Shown one piece after another: positions 40,844 to 50,215 of a stretch of 64,000 nucleotides of DNA. Source of the DNA: Pandoraea bronchicola (GTDB taxonomy: Bacteria > Pseudomonadota > Gammaproteobacteria > Burkholderiales > Burkholderiaceae); NCBI RefSeq assembly GCF_902459805.1, contig NZ_CABPST010000001.1:558001-622000 (forward strand), given 5' to 3'. Under the pieces are notes generated by a model. That model worked only from the letters and a program-made list of their open reading frames with translations, was not told the DNA's origin and searched no databases. How positions within the stretch are numbered: the stretch's first letter is position 1; every line of letters starts with the position of its first letter. Position numbers and translations under genes: made by a program.

Positions 40844-40879
40844 GGGGATGCGCCGAGGCCATCGGGTCGGCTGATTTCT

Positions 40880-40910
40880 CGGGCGATTCCTAGGCGGATC
40901 GCCCGTCTCT
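40880..40910. terminator. Hairpin between convergent ureG and TraB/GumN genes
   Basis: CGGGCGAT (40880-40887) and ATCGCCCG (40898-40905) are perfect 8-base arms with a 10-base loop, followed on the plus strand by TCTCTCT. It lies where two transcripts meet and is a plausible, if T-poor, terminator. Confidence 0.5.
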
Positions 40911-40927
40911 CTAATGCCTGCACCGGA

Positions 40928-41920
40928 CTACCGCTGCGCCACCGAAAAGCCATGCTCGCGCAGCAGTTGCAGCACCCCGTGCGGGCCGCCGAGGTGGAGT
41001 GTGCCAATGGCGACGAAGACCGGCTTGCCCGGATCTGCAAGAAAGAGCATGCGCGCCAGGAAACGCCGGTTGCGCGAGTAGAGAATGCGCTCGTCGATGG
41101 CCTCGGCCAGTGCCGCATTGCGTCGCACTTGCGCGGCCTTGCCTTGCGACCAGTCGAAGACCAGTTCCGCATCCCCGGCGCGCCATAGGCGATGCAACGT
41201 TTCCACCTGCGCCGTCGCCGTCTTGGGTGTGAGCACCAACTCTTGAGCCAGCAACTCGTTCTGCTGGGCCGACGTGAGGCCGGTGAAGGCATCCATCTGT
41301 TCCGCGAGCGATTCAAGGCCGACGATACGGCCACGATAGATGTTCTCGAGCTGGTTTTCGGTGCCGTACTCCGTTTGCAGGTCGGCCCCCATCGAATCCA
41401 GTGTCTCGACGAGCAGCGCCGCCAGCCACGGACGCATATGACGAATCTCGGCAAGCATCGCCGGATTGCCCTTGAGACGGTCGCGCAACTTCCGCCATAA
41501 CGGCGCGGGGATCATCTTCGGCAGACAGGCGCGCGCGCACATGCCGTACTTCTGCACGTCGTCCTGCGACATCGTCAGATCGTCAGGCGACAGCTCGAAC
41601 GCCACCACGTTCGACACGCGCAGCGCATCGACCACGACCTTGCGGAACGGATAATCGTCGGGCTTGCCGACATGCAGGGTGCCCATCACGTAGATGGTCA
41701 TGTCGCCCTTGCGGGCTTCGTAGAACGGGAGATTGGCGCCCGGCGGCGACTCGCCGGGCTCCGGAACCACCAGCGGCAGCGTTCGCGGCGTGATCGCACG
41801 CGGCGTTACGGTCGAGGCTGCGTCCAGCGTGACGGCGAGCGTCATCAGCAGGCACCCAAGCAGCCAGCCGGTCAATGCAACGCCCCGGCGAACAGGTGTC
41901 GCGCGTGGTGGTCCACCCAA
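40928..41920 (-). CDS. TraB/GumN family protein (secreted)
   Basis: The 330-residue protein has an N-terminal membrane/signal segment (about residues 14-33) and the paired TraB/GumN motifs MGTLHVGKPDDYP near residue 80 and IGTLHLGGPHGVLQLL near the C-terminus. The fold is related to Tiki-type metalloproteases. No ATG occurs before residue 26, but a TTG is preceded by GAGGGA at good spacing, so I use it. It begins five bases after the dppF-like stop, so it is probably cotranscribed with the peptide transporter. Confidence 0.85.
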   Translation of the reverse strand: MGGPPRATPVRRGVALTGWLLGCLLMTLAVTLDAASTVTPRAITPRTLPLVVPEPGESPPGANLPFYEARKGDMTIYVMGTLHVGKPDDYPFRKVVVDALRVSNVVAFELSPDDLTMSQDDVQKYGMCARACLPKMIPAPLWRKLRDRLKGNPAMLAEIRHMRPWLAALLVETLDSMGADLQTEYGTENQLENIYRGRIVGLESLAEQMDAFTGLTSAQQNELLAQELVLTPKTATAQVETLHRLWRAGDAELVFDWSQGKAAQVRRNAALAEAIDERILYSRNRRFLARMLFLADPGKPVFVAIGTLHLGGPHGVLQLLREHGFSVAQR

Positions 41921-41925
41921 TCTCG

Positions 41926-42972
41926 TTATCCCTCAATGTCTTCAACCCGATGGCACGCCACCAGACGTCCTTCGAGCTTGCGCAATTGCGGCACTTCCTC
42001 ACGGCAACGATCGACGGCGTACGGACAGCGCGGCGCAAACGCACACCCCGGCGGCGGCCGCAACGGCGACGGCAGCTCGCCGATCAGCGCAATCTTGACG
42101 CGCCGCTCGGACGGCTTGATCGCCGGCGTCGCCGACATCAATGCCTTGGTGTACGGATGCAGCGGCTTGCCGAACACGGCGGCCTTGGGACCGTGTTCGA
42201 CCGCGCGGCCGAGATACATCACCATGACGTCGTCGGCCACATGCTCGACCACGGCGAGATTATGCGACACGAATACGTAACTCGTCGCGTATCGGTCCTG
42301 CAAATCCATGAAAAGATTCAGGATCTGTGCCTGAATTGAGACATCCAGGGCCGAAACGGGCTCGTCCGCGACGACGATCGCCGGGGACATGATCATCGCC
42401 CGGGCAATCGCCACCCGCTGCCGCTGGCCGCCCGAGAACATGTGCGGATAACGTGCCACATGCTCCGGGCGCAAGCCGACAGTGCGCATCATCGTCGCAA
42501 TCTTCTCGCCCCGCTCGGCACGGCTGAGCGAGGTATTGATAGCGAGCGGCTCGTCGAGCGCCTGCCCCACTGTCTTGCGCGGGTTGAGCGACGCATACGG
42601 GTTCTGGAACACCATCTGAATGCGTGTGCGCAACGGCGCCAGATGTCCCGCCGACGCCCCCGTGGTCTCAGTGGCATCGATAGCGAGTCTGCCGGACGTC
42701 GGAGGTTCGATCAACGTCAGCACCCGGGCCAGCGTCGATTTGCCGCACCCCGACTCGCCAACCACGGCCAGCGTGCGGCCGGCCGCCAGCTCGAACGACA
42801 CACCATTGAGCGCCTTGACGGTGGCAGGTGAGCGCATCAACCCGCGGTTCACCGTGTAGAAGCGCGTCAGATCCTGCGCGCACAGCACCAACGGGCCAGC
42901 GTCGCGGCCAGTGCTTGGCCCCGCAGGCGTCTGTGGGGCTCCCGGAGGTGTCGCGAAAACGGTTTCACTCAT
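41926..42972 (-). CDS. dppF: Dipeptide/oligopeptide ABC transporter ATP-binding protein (DppF-like)
   Basis: The 348-residue ATPase has Walker [10 protein letters not shown], signature [14 protein letters not shown], Walker [12 protein letters not shown] and the C-terminal oligopeptide-type Cys-rich segment ([14 protein letters not shown]). The start is the ATG giving MSETVFAT, overlapping the stop of the dppD-like gene by 4 bases. Confidence 0.93.
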   Translation of the reverse strand: MSETVFATPPGAPQTPAGPSTGRDAGPLVLCAQDLTRFYTVNRGLMRSPATVKALNGVSFELAAGRTLAVVGESGCGKSTLARVLTLIEPPTSGRLAIDATETTGASAGHLAPLRTRIQMVFQNPYASLNPRKTVGQALDEPLAINTSLSRAERGEKIATMMRTVGLRPEHVARYPHMFSGGQRQRVAIARAMIMSPAIVVADEPVSALDVSIQAQILNLFMDLQDRYATSYVFVSHNLAVVEHVADDVMVMYLGRAVEHGPKAAVFGKPLHPYTKALMSATPAIKPSERRVKIALIGELPSPLRPPPGCAFAPRCPYAVDRCREEVPQLRKLEGRLVACHRVEDIEG

Positions 42973-43970
42973 TGCGCTCCTCCTGTCTGTACACCCGCTG
43001 CCGCATGCGGCAGCGGCTTGAAGCACCGCACCAGCGGCGAACCAACGGCCTGCGGCCCGGCGTAGGGCTCGAGGGCAGGTTGCACCGTGCGGCAATGATC
43101 GTCGGCATACGGACAGCGCGGCGAGAGCAGGCAGCCCGCCGGACGGTCGTCGCGCCCCGGCACCACACCGGGCAGGGTGTGCAGCCGGCGCACGCCACGG
43201 TTGTGTTCGGGAATCGCCGAAAGCAACGCTTCCGTGTAGGGATGATGCGGCGCGTCGAACAGCGCCGGCACCTGCTGAACTTCGATCACCTGCCCCGCAT
43301 ACATCACGGCCACCCGGTGCGCGACCTCCGCCACAACGGCAAGGTCGTGCGAAATCAGCACGAGCGACATGCCGTAGTCCTTCTGCAATTGCAGCAGCAA
43401 GGCCATGATCTGCGCCTGAATCGTGACGTCGAGCGCGGTCGTCGGCTCGTCGGCAATCAGCAGTTTCGGACGGCAGGCAATGGCCATCGCGATCATCACC
43501 CGCTGATTCATCCCGCCGGACAGTTGATGCGGATAGGCGCCGAGCCGGTTAGCCGCGTCAGGAATCTCGACCTGCTCCAGCAACTCGACGATGCGATCTT
43601 TCAGCGCCCGCCCGCGCAGCCCCATGTGACGGCGCAGCACTTCGCCGATCTGGTAGCCGACGGTGTAGCTCGGGTTCAGGCTCGTGAGGGCATCCTGAAA
43701 GATCATCGACACGTCGCGCCCGACGATGCTTCGCCGCTCGCGCGCAGACGCGCCCAGCAAATCACGCCCGTCGAAGCGCACTTCGTCGGCGCGCACTCGG
43801 CCCGGCGCATCGATGAGACCCATGAGCGCGAGCATCGTCACGCTCTTGCCTGAACCGGATTCGCCGACCACGCCGAGAATTTCGCCCTGGCCGACATTGA
43901 GGTCGATGGCGTCGACGGCGCGCGCGCCATCGAAGTCGACCGATAGATTTCGAATGGAGAGCAGACTCAT
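42969..43970 (-). CDS. dppD: Dipeptide/oligopeptide ABC transporter ATP-binding protein (DppD-like)
   Basis: The 333-residue ATPase has Walker [37 protein letters not shown] and the terminal Cys-rich segment [14 protein letters not shown] that in this class can hold an iron-sulfur cluster. The start is the ATG giving MSLLSIRNL. It overlaps both its neighbours by 4 bases; the longer upstream open frame is dppC read out of phase. Confidence 0.93.
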   Translation of the reverse strand: MSLLSIRNLSVDFDGARAVDAIDLNVGQGEILGVVGESGSGKSVTMLALMGLIDAPGRVRADEVRFDGRDLLGASARERRSIVGRDVSMIFQDALTSLNPSYTVGYQIGEVLRRHMGLRGRALKDRIVELLEQVEIPDAANRLGAYPHQLSGGMNQRVMIAMAIACRPKLLIADEPTTALDVTIQAQIMALLLQLQKDYGMSLVLISHDLAVVAEVAHRVAVMYAGQVIEVQQVPALFDAPHHPYTEALLSAIPEHNRGVRRLHTLPGVVPGRDDRPAGCLLSPRCPYADDHCRTVQPALEPYAGPQAVGSPLVRCFKPLPHAAAGVQTGGAQ

Positions 43971-44887
43971 GCGATTCGCTTCAGTTTGGGGTCGAGGGCA
44001 TCGCGCAGGCCGTCGCCGACCAGATTGATCGCAAGCACCGAAATGACGATCGCAAGTCCCGGCAGCGTGACAATCCACCAGGCACTTTCCATGTAGTCGC
44101 GGGCGGACGCGAGCATCGAGCCCCACTCGGCGAGCGGCGGCTGCACGCCCAGACCGAGAAAGCCGAGCGCTGCCGCGTCGAGAATCGCCACCGAGAAGCT
44201 CAGCGTGGCCTGCACGATGAGCGGTGCCGAACAGTTCGGCAGCACCGTCGAGAACATCAGCCGCAGCGTGCCCGCCCCGGCCATGCGCGACGCCACGACG
44301 TATTCGCGCTGCAGCTCGCCGATGGCTGCCGCACGCGTCAGACGCACATAGGCAGGCAACGTCACGATGGCAATGGCGATGGTCGTATTGGCAAGCCCCG
44401 GACCGATCACGGCCACCACGGCCACGGCCAGCAGCAGCGACGGCAGCGCCATCATCATGTCCATCAGACGCATGATCGGTGTGTCGAGCCAACGCGGAAA
44501 AAATGCCGCGAGCAGACCGAGCAGAATGCCCGGAATCAGCGAGAGCACCACCGACGACAGGCCGATCCAGAACGACAGGCGTGCGCCGAAAATCAGACGC
44601 GAGAGAATATCGCGCCCGGCTTCGTCGGTGCCCAACAGGAACCGGGCATTGCCGCCGCCGAACCATGCCGGCGGAATCTTCACATAGTCGCGATATTGCT
44701 CGATGGGGCTATGGGGCGCGATCAGCGGCGCAAAAATCGCCGCCGCGAACATCAGCAGCAGCACGATGGCCGCAGCGGTGGCGCCACGGTTGGCGGTGAA
44801 GCTGCGCAGAAACTCCCGGATCAGATGCGCGCGAGGCGTGGCCGTCACGGCGGCGGGAGGCGGCAGCGTAGCAGGCGTGTCACTCAT
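43967..44887 (-). CDS. dppC: Dipeptide ABC transporter permease (DppC-like)
   Basis: The 306-residue permease has an N-terminal OppC-type segment, about six membrane helices and [22 protein letters not shown], the classic DppC/OppC motif. It follows dppB by 12 bases. Confidence 0.94.
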   Translation of the reverse strand: MSDTPATLPPPAAVTATPRAHLIREFLRSFTANRGATAAAIVLLLMFAAAIFAPLIAPHSPIEQYRDYVKIPPAWFGGGNARFLLGTDEAGRDILSRLIFGARLSFWIGLSSVVLSLIPGILLGLLAAFFPRWLDTPIMRLMDMMMALPSLLLAVAVVAVIGPGLANTTIAIAIVTLPAYVRLTRAAAIGELQREYVVASRMAGAGTLRLMFSTVLPNCSAPLIVQATLSFSVAILDAAALGFLGLGVQPPLAEWGSMLASARDYMESAWWIVTLPGLAIVISVLAINLVGDGLRDALDPKLKRIA

Positions 44888-44899
44888 GGTTGACCTCCT

Positions 44900-45904
44900 T
44901 CAGTGCCGAATGCGCGGGTTGACGACGCCATAGAGCACGTCGACCAGCAGGTTGACCAGAATCACGCCCGTCGCGATGAGCAGAATGCCGCCCTGCACTA
45001 CCGGATAGTCGCGTCGCAGAATGGCGTCGATCAGCCATTTGCCGATGCCGGGCCATGAGAACACGTTCTCGGTCAGCACCGCACCGGCGAGCAACGTGCC
45101 GACTTGCAGACCGATCACCGTGATGACGGGAATCAGCGCATTGCGCAGCGCGTGCACCACGATCACACGCCACGGCGAGAGGCCCTTGGCGCGCGCCGTG
45201 CGGATGTAATCCTCGCGAAGCACTTCGAGCATGGCCGAGCGCGTCATGCGGGCAATCACCGCGAGCGGCACGGTGCCCAGCACGATGGTCGGCAGAATCA
45301 GATGACTCACCGCGGAGCTGAAGGCCCCCGGCTCTCCCGAGAGCAGCGTGTCGATCAACATGAAGCCAGTGACGACGGGCACGTCGTACTCCACGCCGAT
45401 TCGCCCGGACACCGGGGTCCATTGCAGATTGACGGAGAACAGCATGATGAGCAGCAGACCCCACCAGAAAATCGGCATGGAGTAGCCCGTGAGCGCGGCC
45501 CCCATGGTGGTGTGATCGAGCATCTTGCCGCGCCGCAGCGACGCGGCGACACCCGCCGGCAGACCGACGGCGAGCGCGAAGATCATCGCACAGAGGGCCA
45601 GCTCCAGCGTGGCGGGAAAGCGGGAGAAGAACTCGTGAAGCACGCCCTCATTGGTGACAATGGAGCGCCCGAGGTCGCCCTGCGCCGCGTGCTTCAGATA
45701 GACGAAATATTGCGTGGTGAGCGGCTGGTCGAGTCCGAGCCGCTTCATCGCTTCGGCGTGCATCACGGGATCGAGGTTCCGCTCGCCCACGAGCACTTCG
45801 ATCGGATCGCCAGGAATAAGGTGAATGAGCGCGAACGCCAGGATAGTGATGCCGATGAAAGTCGGGATCACCATGCCCAGTCGTCTCAGGACGAATCTCA
45901 GCAT
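44900..45904 (-). CDS. dppB: Dipeptide ABC transporter permease (DppB-like)
   Basis: The 334-residue permease starts with the DppB-type FVLRRLGMVIPTFIGITILAF and has LIPGDPIEVLVGER and the EAA loop REDYIRTARAKGLSPWRVI. It is separated from the upstream binding-protein gene by 214 bases containing a strong hairpin. Confidence 0.94.
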   Translation of the reverse strand: MLRFVLRRLGMVIPTFIGITILAFALIHLIPGDPIEVLVGERNLDPVMHAEAMKRLGLDQPLTTQYFVYLKHAAQGDLGRSIVTNEGVLHEFFSRFPATLELALCAMIFALAVGLPAGVAASLRRGKMLDHTTMGAALTGYSMPIFWWGLLLIMLFSVNLQWTPVSGRIGVEYDVPVVTGFMLIDTLLSGEPGAFSSAVSHLILPTIVLGTVPLAVIARMTRSAMLEVLREDYIRTARAKGLSPWRVIVVHALRNALIPVITVIGLQVGTLLAGAVLTENVFSWPGIGKWLIDAILRRDYPVVQGGILLIATGVILVNLLVDVLYGVVNPRIRH

Positions 45905-46071
45905 AGGACGGTTCCGTGGGGGCTTCGCGCACCGCCCGCCCCCGGCGCAGGGACGGTTGGCGCTGTGCCGCGTTAATCAGTCGTAGACGATCGTTTGTCT
46001 TGGTGCGCAAGGCAAACCCGGGCGCGGCGGCCGGGTCTGCCTGCTTGATACCCATACGCTGCCTGTGGCCG

Positions 46072-46095
46072 GCGTCAGCCGAAGCCGGCTGACGC
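46072..46095 (-). terminator. Strong hairpin between dppA and dppB
   Basis: GCGTCAGCCG (46072-46081) and CGGCTGACGC (46086-46095) are perfect 10-base arms with a 4-base loop. It lies 24 bases past the dppA stop and has no T-run. In binding-protein transporter operons such a hairpin usually protects the upstream message or lowers read-through, giving more binding protein than permease. Function is inferred. Confidence 0.65.
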
Positions 46096-46118
46096 AGTCG
46101 CCGTGTGGCGGGACTCGA

Positions 46119-47759
46119 TCAGTCCAGCGACACGCCAGCGAAACTGTTACGGCTGAACGGGCTGAGCTTGAAGCCCTTCACGTTCGTGGCCATCGGCTTG
46201 TATTGCGTGGAGTGCGCGATGGGCGAGAACGGCAGTTGTTGCGCAAAGATCTCCTGCGCTTGCGTGTACAACTTCGTACGCACGGCAACATCCGTGGTCT
46301 GACGCGCCTGCTTGATGAGATCGTCGAACGGCTTGTAGCACCACTTCGAGAAGTTGTTGCCGTTCATCGAGTCGCAGCCGAGCAGCACACCGAGCCAGTT
46401 GTCCGGATCGCCGTTGTCGCCGGTCCAGCCAATGAGCAGCGCATCGTGTTCGCCCGCCTTGGCGCGCTTGATGTACTCGCCCCACTCGTACGTGACGATG
46501 TTGGCCTTCACGCCGATCTTCGCCCAGTCGGCCTGAATCATTTCAGCCATGAGCTTGCCGTTCGGGTTGTACGGACGTTGCACCGGCATCGCCCACAGCG
46601 TGATTTCGATATTCTTCACGCCCGCCTTGTCGAGCAACGCCTTCGCCTTCTCGGGATCGTAACTGGCCGACTTGATGTTCTTGTCGTAGGACCATTGCGT
46701 CGGCGGCATCGGCGCGCCGTTCGACAACTGTCCGGCCGAGCCGTAGACGGACTGCAGAATCGCCTTCTTGTTGATCGCCATGTCGAGCGCCTGACGCACT
46801 TCCACGCGATCGAGCGGCTTCTTCTGCACGTTGTACGCCACGTAGCCGAGGTTGAAGCCGACCTGATCCGGCATCTTCAGCTTCGACGCCTTGCCCTGCG
46901 CCGCGATATCGGCCTTGAGCGCATCGACGTCGGCCGGGCGCGGATAAGTCGCGACCTGGCATTCGTTGCGCTTGAGCTTCTGGATACGGACGTTCGCGTC
47001 GGTCGTGATCGCGAAGATCAGCTTGCCGACCTTCGGCGGCAGATTTGCGTTCCAGTAGTCCTTGTTGCCATCCAGGCGCAGCGTGGCGTCCTTCGTGTAG
47101 CTGCGGAAGATGAACGGTCCGGTACCGACCGGCTTGAGCGCGATGTCGCGCGGATTGTTCGCCGCGAGCAGCTTGTCCGCATATTCCTTCGAGAGGATCG
47201 ACGCGAACGACATCGCCAGGTTCTGAATGAACGGCGCGTCGACCTTCTTCAGCACGAAACGCACGGTGTACGGATCGACGATCTCGATGCGGTCGATGTC
47301 GGCCTGAAGCCCCATGTCGACGAAATACGGAAACTCGGCCGGATAGGCCTTGCGGAACGGCATCTCGCGATCGCCCATGCGATCGAAGGTGAACTTCACG
47401 TCCTCGGCATTGAAGTCACGCGTTGGCGTGAAGTATTCGGTCGTGTGGAACTTGACGCCCTTGCGCAGATGGAACGTGTAGATCTTGTTGTCCGGCGAAA
47501 TGTCCCACTTCTCCGCGAGCGACGGCATCACACCGGTTTCACCCGGTACGAAAGCGATGAGGCGGTTGTAGATAGCGTCGGCAGGATCGAAATCGGTGCC
47601 AGTGGTGAGTTGCCCCGGATCGAAACCGGCAGGGCTGCCCTCGGAGCAATACACGAGGGTCTTATTCGGGAGCTCGACTGCTGCAGCGGGCGGGATCACG
47701 GCCGCTCCGGCAAGCAAGGTCGCGGCCAAAAGCAAACGCAGGGTGTGAGTCTGTTTCAT
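46119..47759 (-). CDS. dppA: Dipeptide ABC transporter substrate-binding protein (DppA-like)
   Basis: The 546-residue SBP_bac_5 protein has a signal peptide (residues 1-27, hydrophobic LLLAATLLAGAAVIPPAAA) and the DppA-type mature start LPNKTLVYCSEGSPAGFDPGQLTTGTDFD. It captures di- or oligopeptides in the periplasm; haem or other ligands are possible in this family. It is the first gene of dppABCDF and has a well-formed sigma-70 promoter. Confidence 0.95.
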   Translation of the reverse strand: MKQTHTLRLLLAATLLAGAAVIPPAAAVELPNKTLVYCSEGSPAGFDPGQLTTGTDFDPADAIYNRLIAFVPGETGVMPSLAEKWDISPDNKIYTFHLRKGVKFHTTEYFTPTRDFNAEDVKFTFDRMGDREMPFRKAYPAEFPYFVDMGLQADIDRIEIVDPYTVRFVLKKVDAPFIQNLAMSFASILSKEYADKLLAANNPRDIALKPVGTGPFIFRSYTKDATLRLDGNKDYWNANLPPKVGKLIFAITTDANVRIQKLKRNECQVATYPRPADVDALKADIAAQGKASKLKMPDQVGFNLGYVAYNVQKKPLDRVEVRQALDMAINKKAILQSVYGSAGQLSNGAPMPPTQWSYDKNIKSASYDPEKAKALLDKAGVKNIEITLWAMPVQRPYNPNGKLMAEMIQADWAKIGVKANIVTYEWGEYIKRAKAGEHDALLIGWTGDNGDPDNWLGVLLGCDSMNGNNFSKWCYKPFDDLIKQARQTTDVAVRTKLYTQAQEIFAQQLPFSPIAHSTQYKPMATNVKGFKLSPFSRNSFAGVSLD

Positions 47760-47817
47760 AGGCTCCTCGGGATTTGAAATGACGCCCGGCGGCGATCCGC
47801 CGCCGAACCCACGAGGG

Positions 47818-47846
47818 ATATTACTTAAGCTTCCCTTGCGTCACAA
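47818..47846 (-). promoter_or_regulatory. Sigma-70 promoter of the dpp operon
   Basis: On the minus strand TTGTGA (-35, 47841-47846) and TAATAT (-10, 47818-47823) are separated by exactly 17 bases, predicting a start near 47811 and a leader of about 50 bases to the dppA ATG. The stretch upstream to metF is AT-rich and contains ATCAC-N6-GTGAT at 47897-47912. Confidence 0.7.
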
Positions 47847-47963
47847 CACGCCAAATCCCTAGCAAACCGCCTATTTGTGGTGTTTTTGATTAGGAAATCA
47901 CTTAATTGTGATCAGGATTGACTTCCAACCCGCCCACCTGTTGGCAAACGATTGCGTGGTGCC

Positions 47964-48794
47964 TCACAGACCGAGGCGCTGCCACATCGCTTTGGTCGCC
48001 GACGCAGCGTTGAGCGTATAGAAGTGCAAGCCCGGCGCCCCGCCCGCGAGCAAGCGCTCGCACAGCGCCGTCACCACGTCGAGCCCGAAGGCGCGGATCG
48101 CCTCACGGTCGTCGCCAAAACCTTCAAGGCGCTTGGCGATCCAGCGCGGCACTTCGGCACCGCACATTTCCGAGAAACGCATCATCTGCGAATAGTTCGT
48201 GATAGGCATGATGCCCGGCACGATCGGCACGTCCACACCCAGCCGCGAAGCGTCCTCGACAAAGCGGAAATAGGCGTCCGCATTGAAAAAATACTGCGTG
48301 ATCGCGGCGTTCGCACCGGCTTTCACCTTATTGGCGAAATGCTCGAGATCCAGACGCGGCGACTTCGCCTGCGGATGGTATTCCGGGTAAGCCGCCACTT
48401 CGATGTGGAACCATTCGCCCGTCTCCGCACGAATGAACTCGACCAGTTCAGACGCATAACGGAACTCGCCGATCTCGCCCATCCCCGACGGCAGATCGCC
48501 ACGCAGCGCCACGATGTGGCGGATACCGTTATCGCGATACGTCTTCAGGATGTCGCGAATATTCTCTTTGGTCGAGCCAACGCACGAGAGGTGCGGTGCC
48601 GCCTCCACGCCTTCGCGTTGGATTTCGATGACCGCATCCAACGTACCCTGCTGCGTCGAACCGCCGGCGCCGAACGTCACCGAGACGAATTTGGGTCCCA
48701 GCGGGAACAGTTGCTGGCGCGTAGCGCGCAGCTTCTCTGCGCCATCGGCGGTCTTGGGCGGGAAGAATTCGAAACTGAAGGAAGGTTGCGTCAT
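47964..48794 (-). CDS. metF: Methylenetetrahydrofolate reductase [NAD(P)H]
   Basis: MetF makes 5-methyl-THF for methionine synthesis. The protein, 276 residues from the ATG giving MTQPSFSFEFFPPKT, has the family stretches FEFFPPKT, FVSVTFGAGGS and HIVALRGDLP, and the flavin-binding TIM barrel pattern. A start ten codons upstream overlaps the tlyA stop as ATGA and is an alternative; I prefer the ATG matching the family N-terminus. It is last in the ahcY transcript. Confidence 0.94.
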   Translation of the reverse strand: MTQPSFSFEFFPPKTADGAEKLRATRQQLFPLGPKFVSVTFGAGGSTQQGTLDAVIEIQREGVEAAPHLSCVGSTKENIRDILKTYRDNGIRHIVALRGDLPSGMGEIGEFRYASELVEFIRAETGEWFHIEVAAYPEYHPQAKSPRLDLEHFANKVKAGANAAITQYFFNADAYFRFVEDASRLGVDVPIVPGIMPITNYSQMMRFSEMCGAEVPRWIAKRLEGFGDDREAIRAFGLDVVTALCERLLAGGAPGLHFYTLNAASATKAMWQRLGL

Positions 48795-48820
48795 GATCGT
48801 CTTGTTATCGAGGGAGTCGC

Positions 48821-49660
48821 TCATGCCGCGCGCGTCGCATGCACGAAGAACTCCCGGTTGCCGTCACCCCCGGCGATGGGACTGTCGAGCCACGCGGCTA
48901 CCGTCAGTCCCAGCGCTTCACAGGCGGTGCGGATCTTTGTCTCCACTTGCGCATATTGCGCGGCATCTTTCACGAGGCCGCCGCGACCGATGTGCTCGCG
49001 CCCGACTTCGAACTGCGGTTTGACCAGCATCAGCAGATCGCCTGTCCCGGCCAGCAGCGGCGCGAGCGCGGGCAGTATCAGCGTCAGCGAAATGAACGAC
49101 ACGTCCCCGACGATCAGGTCGAAGCCCGCGTCCGGCACGGCGGTCATCGCCGCTGCCGAAGCGTCGCTTGTGCCGTCCTGCGTTGCAGGCTGCGCCAAAC
49201 GCTCATCGAGCATTTCACGCGACAGATGCCGTGCGTTGATGCCTTCGAGCGATACGAGGCGCGGCTCACCCGCCAGACGTTGGTGCAGTTGCCCGTGACC
49301 GACGTCCACGCCGACCACCTGTGCGGCGCCCGCCTGCAAGAGGCAGTCGGCAAAGCCACCGGTCGACAGCCCCACGTCGAGCGCGACACGCCCCGTGACG
49401 TCGAGCCCCGTTTGTGCAAGCGCACCGGCCAGCTTCAACCCGCCGCGCGATACGTAGCGGTCTTCGCCGGGCAACCCGTCGGCCGCCGCACGCACTTCGA
49501 GCGCTTCGTCGCTCGCCACCGCCTGACTGGCTTTTTTCAGCGCCGTTTCGGTGCCCGCGTAGTAGACGCGTCCGGCCTCGATGAGACGTTGAGCAGCCGT
49601 GCGTGACGCGGCCAGCCCACGCGAGACGAGCGCCTGATCGGCACGAAGAGCTTGCGACAT
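48821..49660 (-). CDS. tlyA: TlyA family RNA methyltransferase
   Basis: The 279-residue protein has an N-terminal S4 RNA-binding domain (RADQALVSRGLAASRTAAQRLI) and an FtsJ-type methyltransferase domain with LDVGLSTGGFADCLLQAGA and VKPQFEVGREHIGRGG. TlyA homologues 2'-O-methylate ribosomal RNA and may act as haemolysins. Its use of SAM, producing SAH, fits its place between ahcY and metF. The start is the ATG giving MSQALRAD; the longer open frame upstream is not coding. Confidence 0.92.
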   Translation of the reverse strand: MSQALRADQALVSRGLAASRTAAQRLIEAGRVYYAGTETALKKASQAVASDEALEVRAAADGLPGEDRYVSRGGLKLAGALAQTGLDVTGRVALDVGLSTGGFADCLLQAGAAQVVGVDVGHGQLHQRLAGEPRLVSLEGINARHLSREMLDERLAQPATQDGTSDASAAAMTAVPDAGFDLIVGDVSFISLTLILPALAPLLAGTGDLLMLVKPQFEVGREHIGRGGLVKDAAQYAQVETKIRTACEALGLTVAAWLDSPIAGGDGNREFFVHATRAA

Positions 49661-49707
49661 GACTACCGGTTTCCTGCAAAGCACCGTCGACGAATGCGCG
49701 TCGACAC

Positions 49708-50067
49708 TTACACGTTGGTGGCGCGGTCGCCGCCGAACACCAGCGCCGACAGAATCCACGAAATCAAGCTGTACAGCAGCGAGCCGAAGAGCGCCGCCCA
49801 GAATCCCGAGACTTCGAAGCCCTTCACGACATGCGACGCCAGCCAGAACAGCAAGGCGTTGATCACGAAGATGAACAGCCCCAGCGAGAGCACCGTGACC
49901 GGCAGCGTCAGCACGACGAGCAGCGGCCGCAGAAACGCGTTGATCAGGCCAAGCACGATCGCGACGATCAGCGCCGTCCCGATGCCTTTGAGCTGAATGC
50001 CCGACACGATGTACGGCAGGATGAGAAGCGCGATGGCATTGATGAGCCAAATCAGCAGCAGACGCAT
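49708..50067 (-). CDS. Phage holin family (mycobacterial holin-like, PF04020) membrane protein
   Basis: A 119-residue protein with four hydrophobic segments and the family core GLINAFLRPLLVVLTLPVTVLSLGLF. Despite its name, the family is chromosomal and of unknown function. It sits between ahcY and tlyA, a position often seen in Burkholderiales. Confidence 0.88.
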   Translation of the reverse strand: MRLLLIWLINAIALLILPYIVSGIQLKGIGTALIVAIVLGLINAFLRPLLVVLTLPVTVLSLGLFIFVINALLFWLASHVVKGFEVSGFWAALFGSLLYSLISWILSALVFGGDRATNV

Positions 50068-50215
50068 AGCAAGCTCCGAAGAACAGGCCGGTGCGGGATG
50101 TCGATCCCGGCACCGGCAGTGGTAAAGCCCGGCGCGGCGGCAAACGGCACCGCCGCGCCATACCGTTACCCGTCACCCGTGCATTCCTGACACACAGGTC
50201 CGGGCTCGATGCCGA

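Noticed and set aside
46065-47777. A 570-codon plus-strand frame opposite dppA
   Set aside because: Antisense shadow of a clear binding-protein gene.
47897-47912. ATCAC-N6-GTGAT as a CRP site upstream of the dpp promoter
   Set aside because: The half-sites face the opposite way from the CRP consensus (TGTGA-N6-TCACA).
49708-50067. Holin-family gene as evidence of prophage
   Set aside because: This family is chromosomal in Burkholderiales, and no phage genes or attachment sites are nearby.
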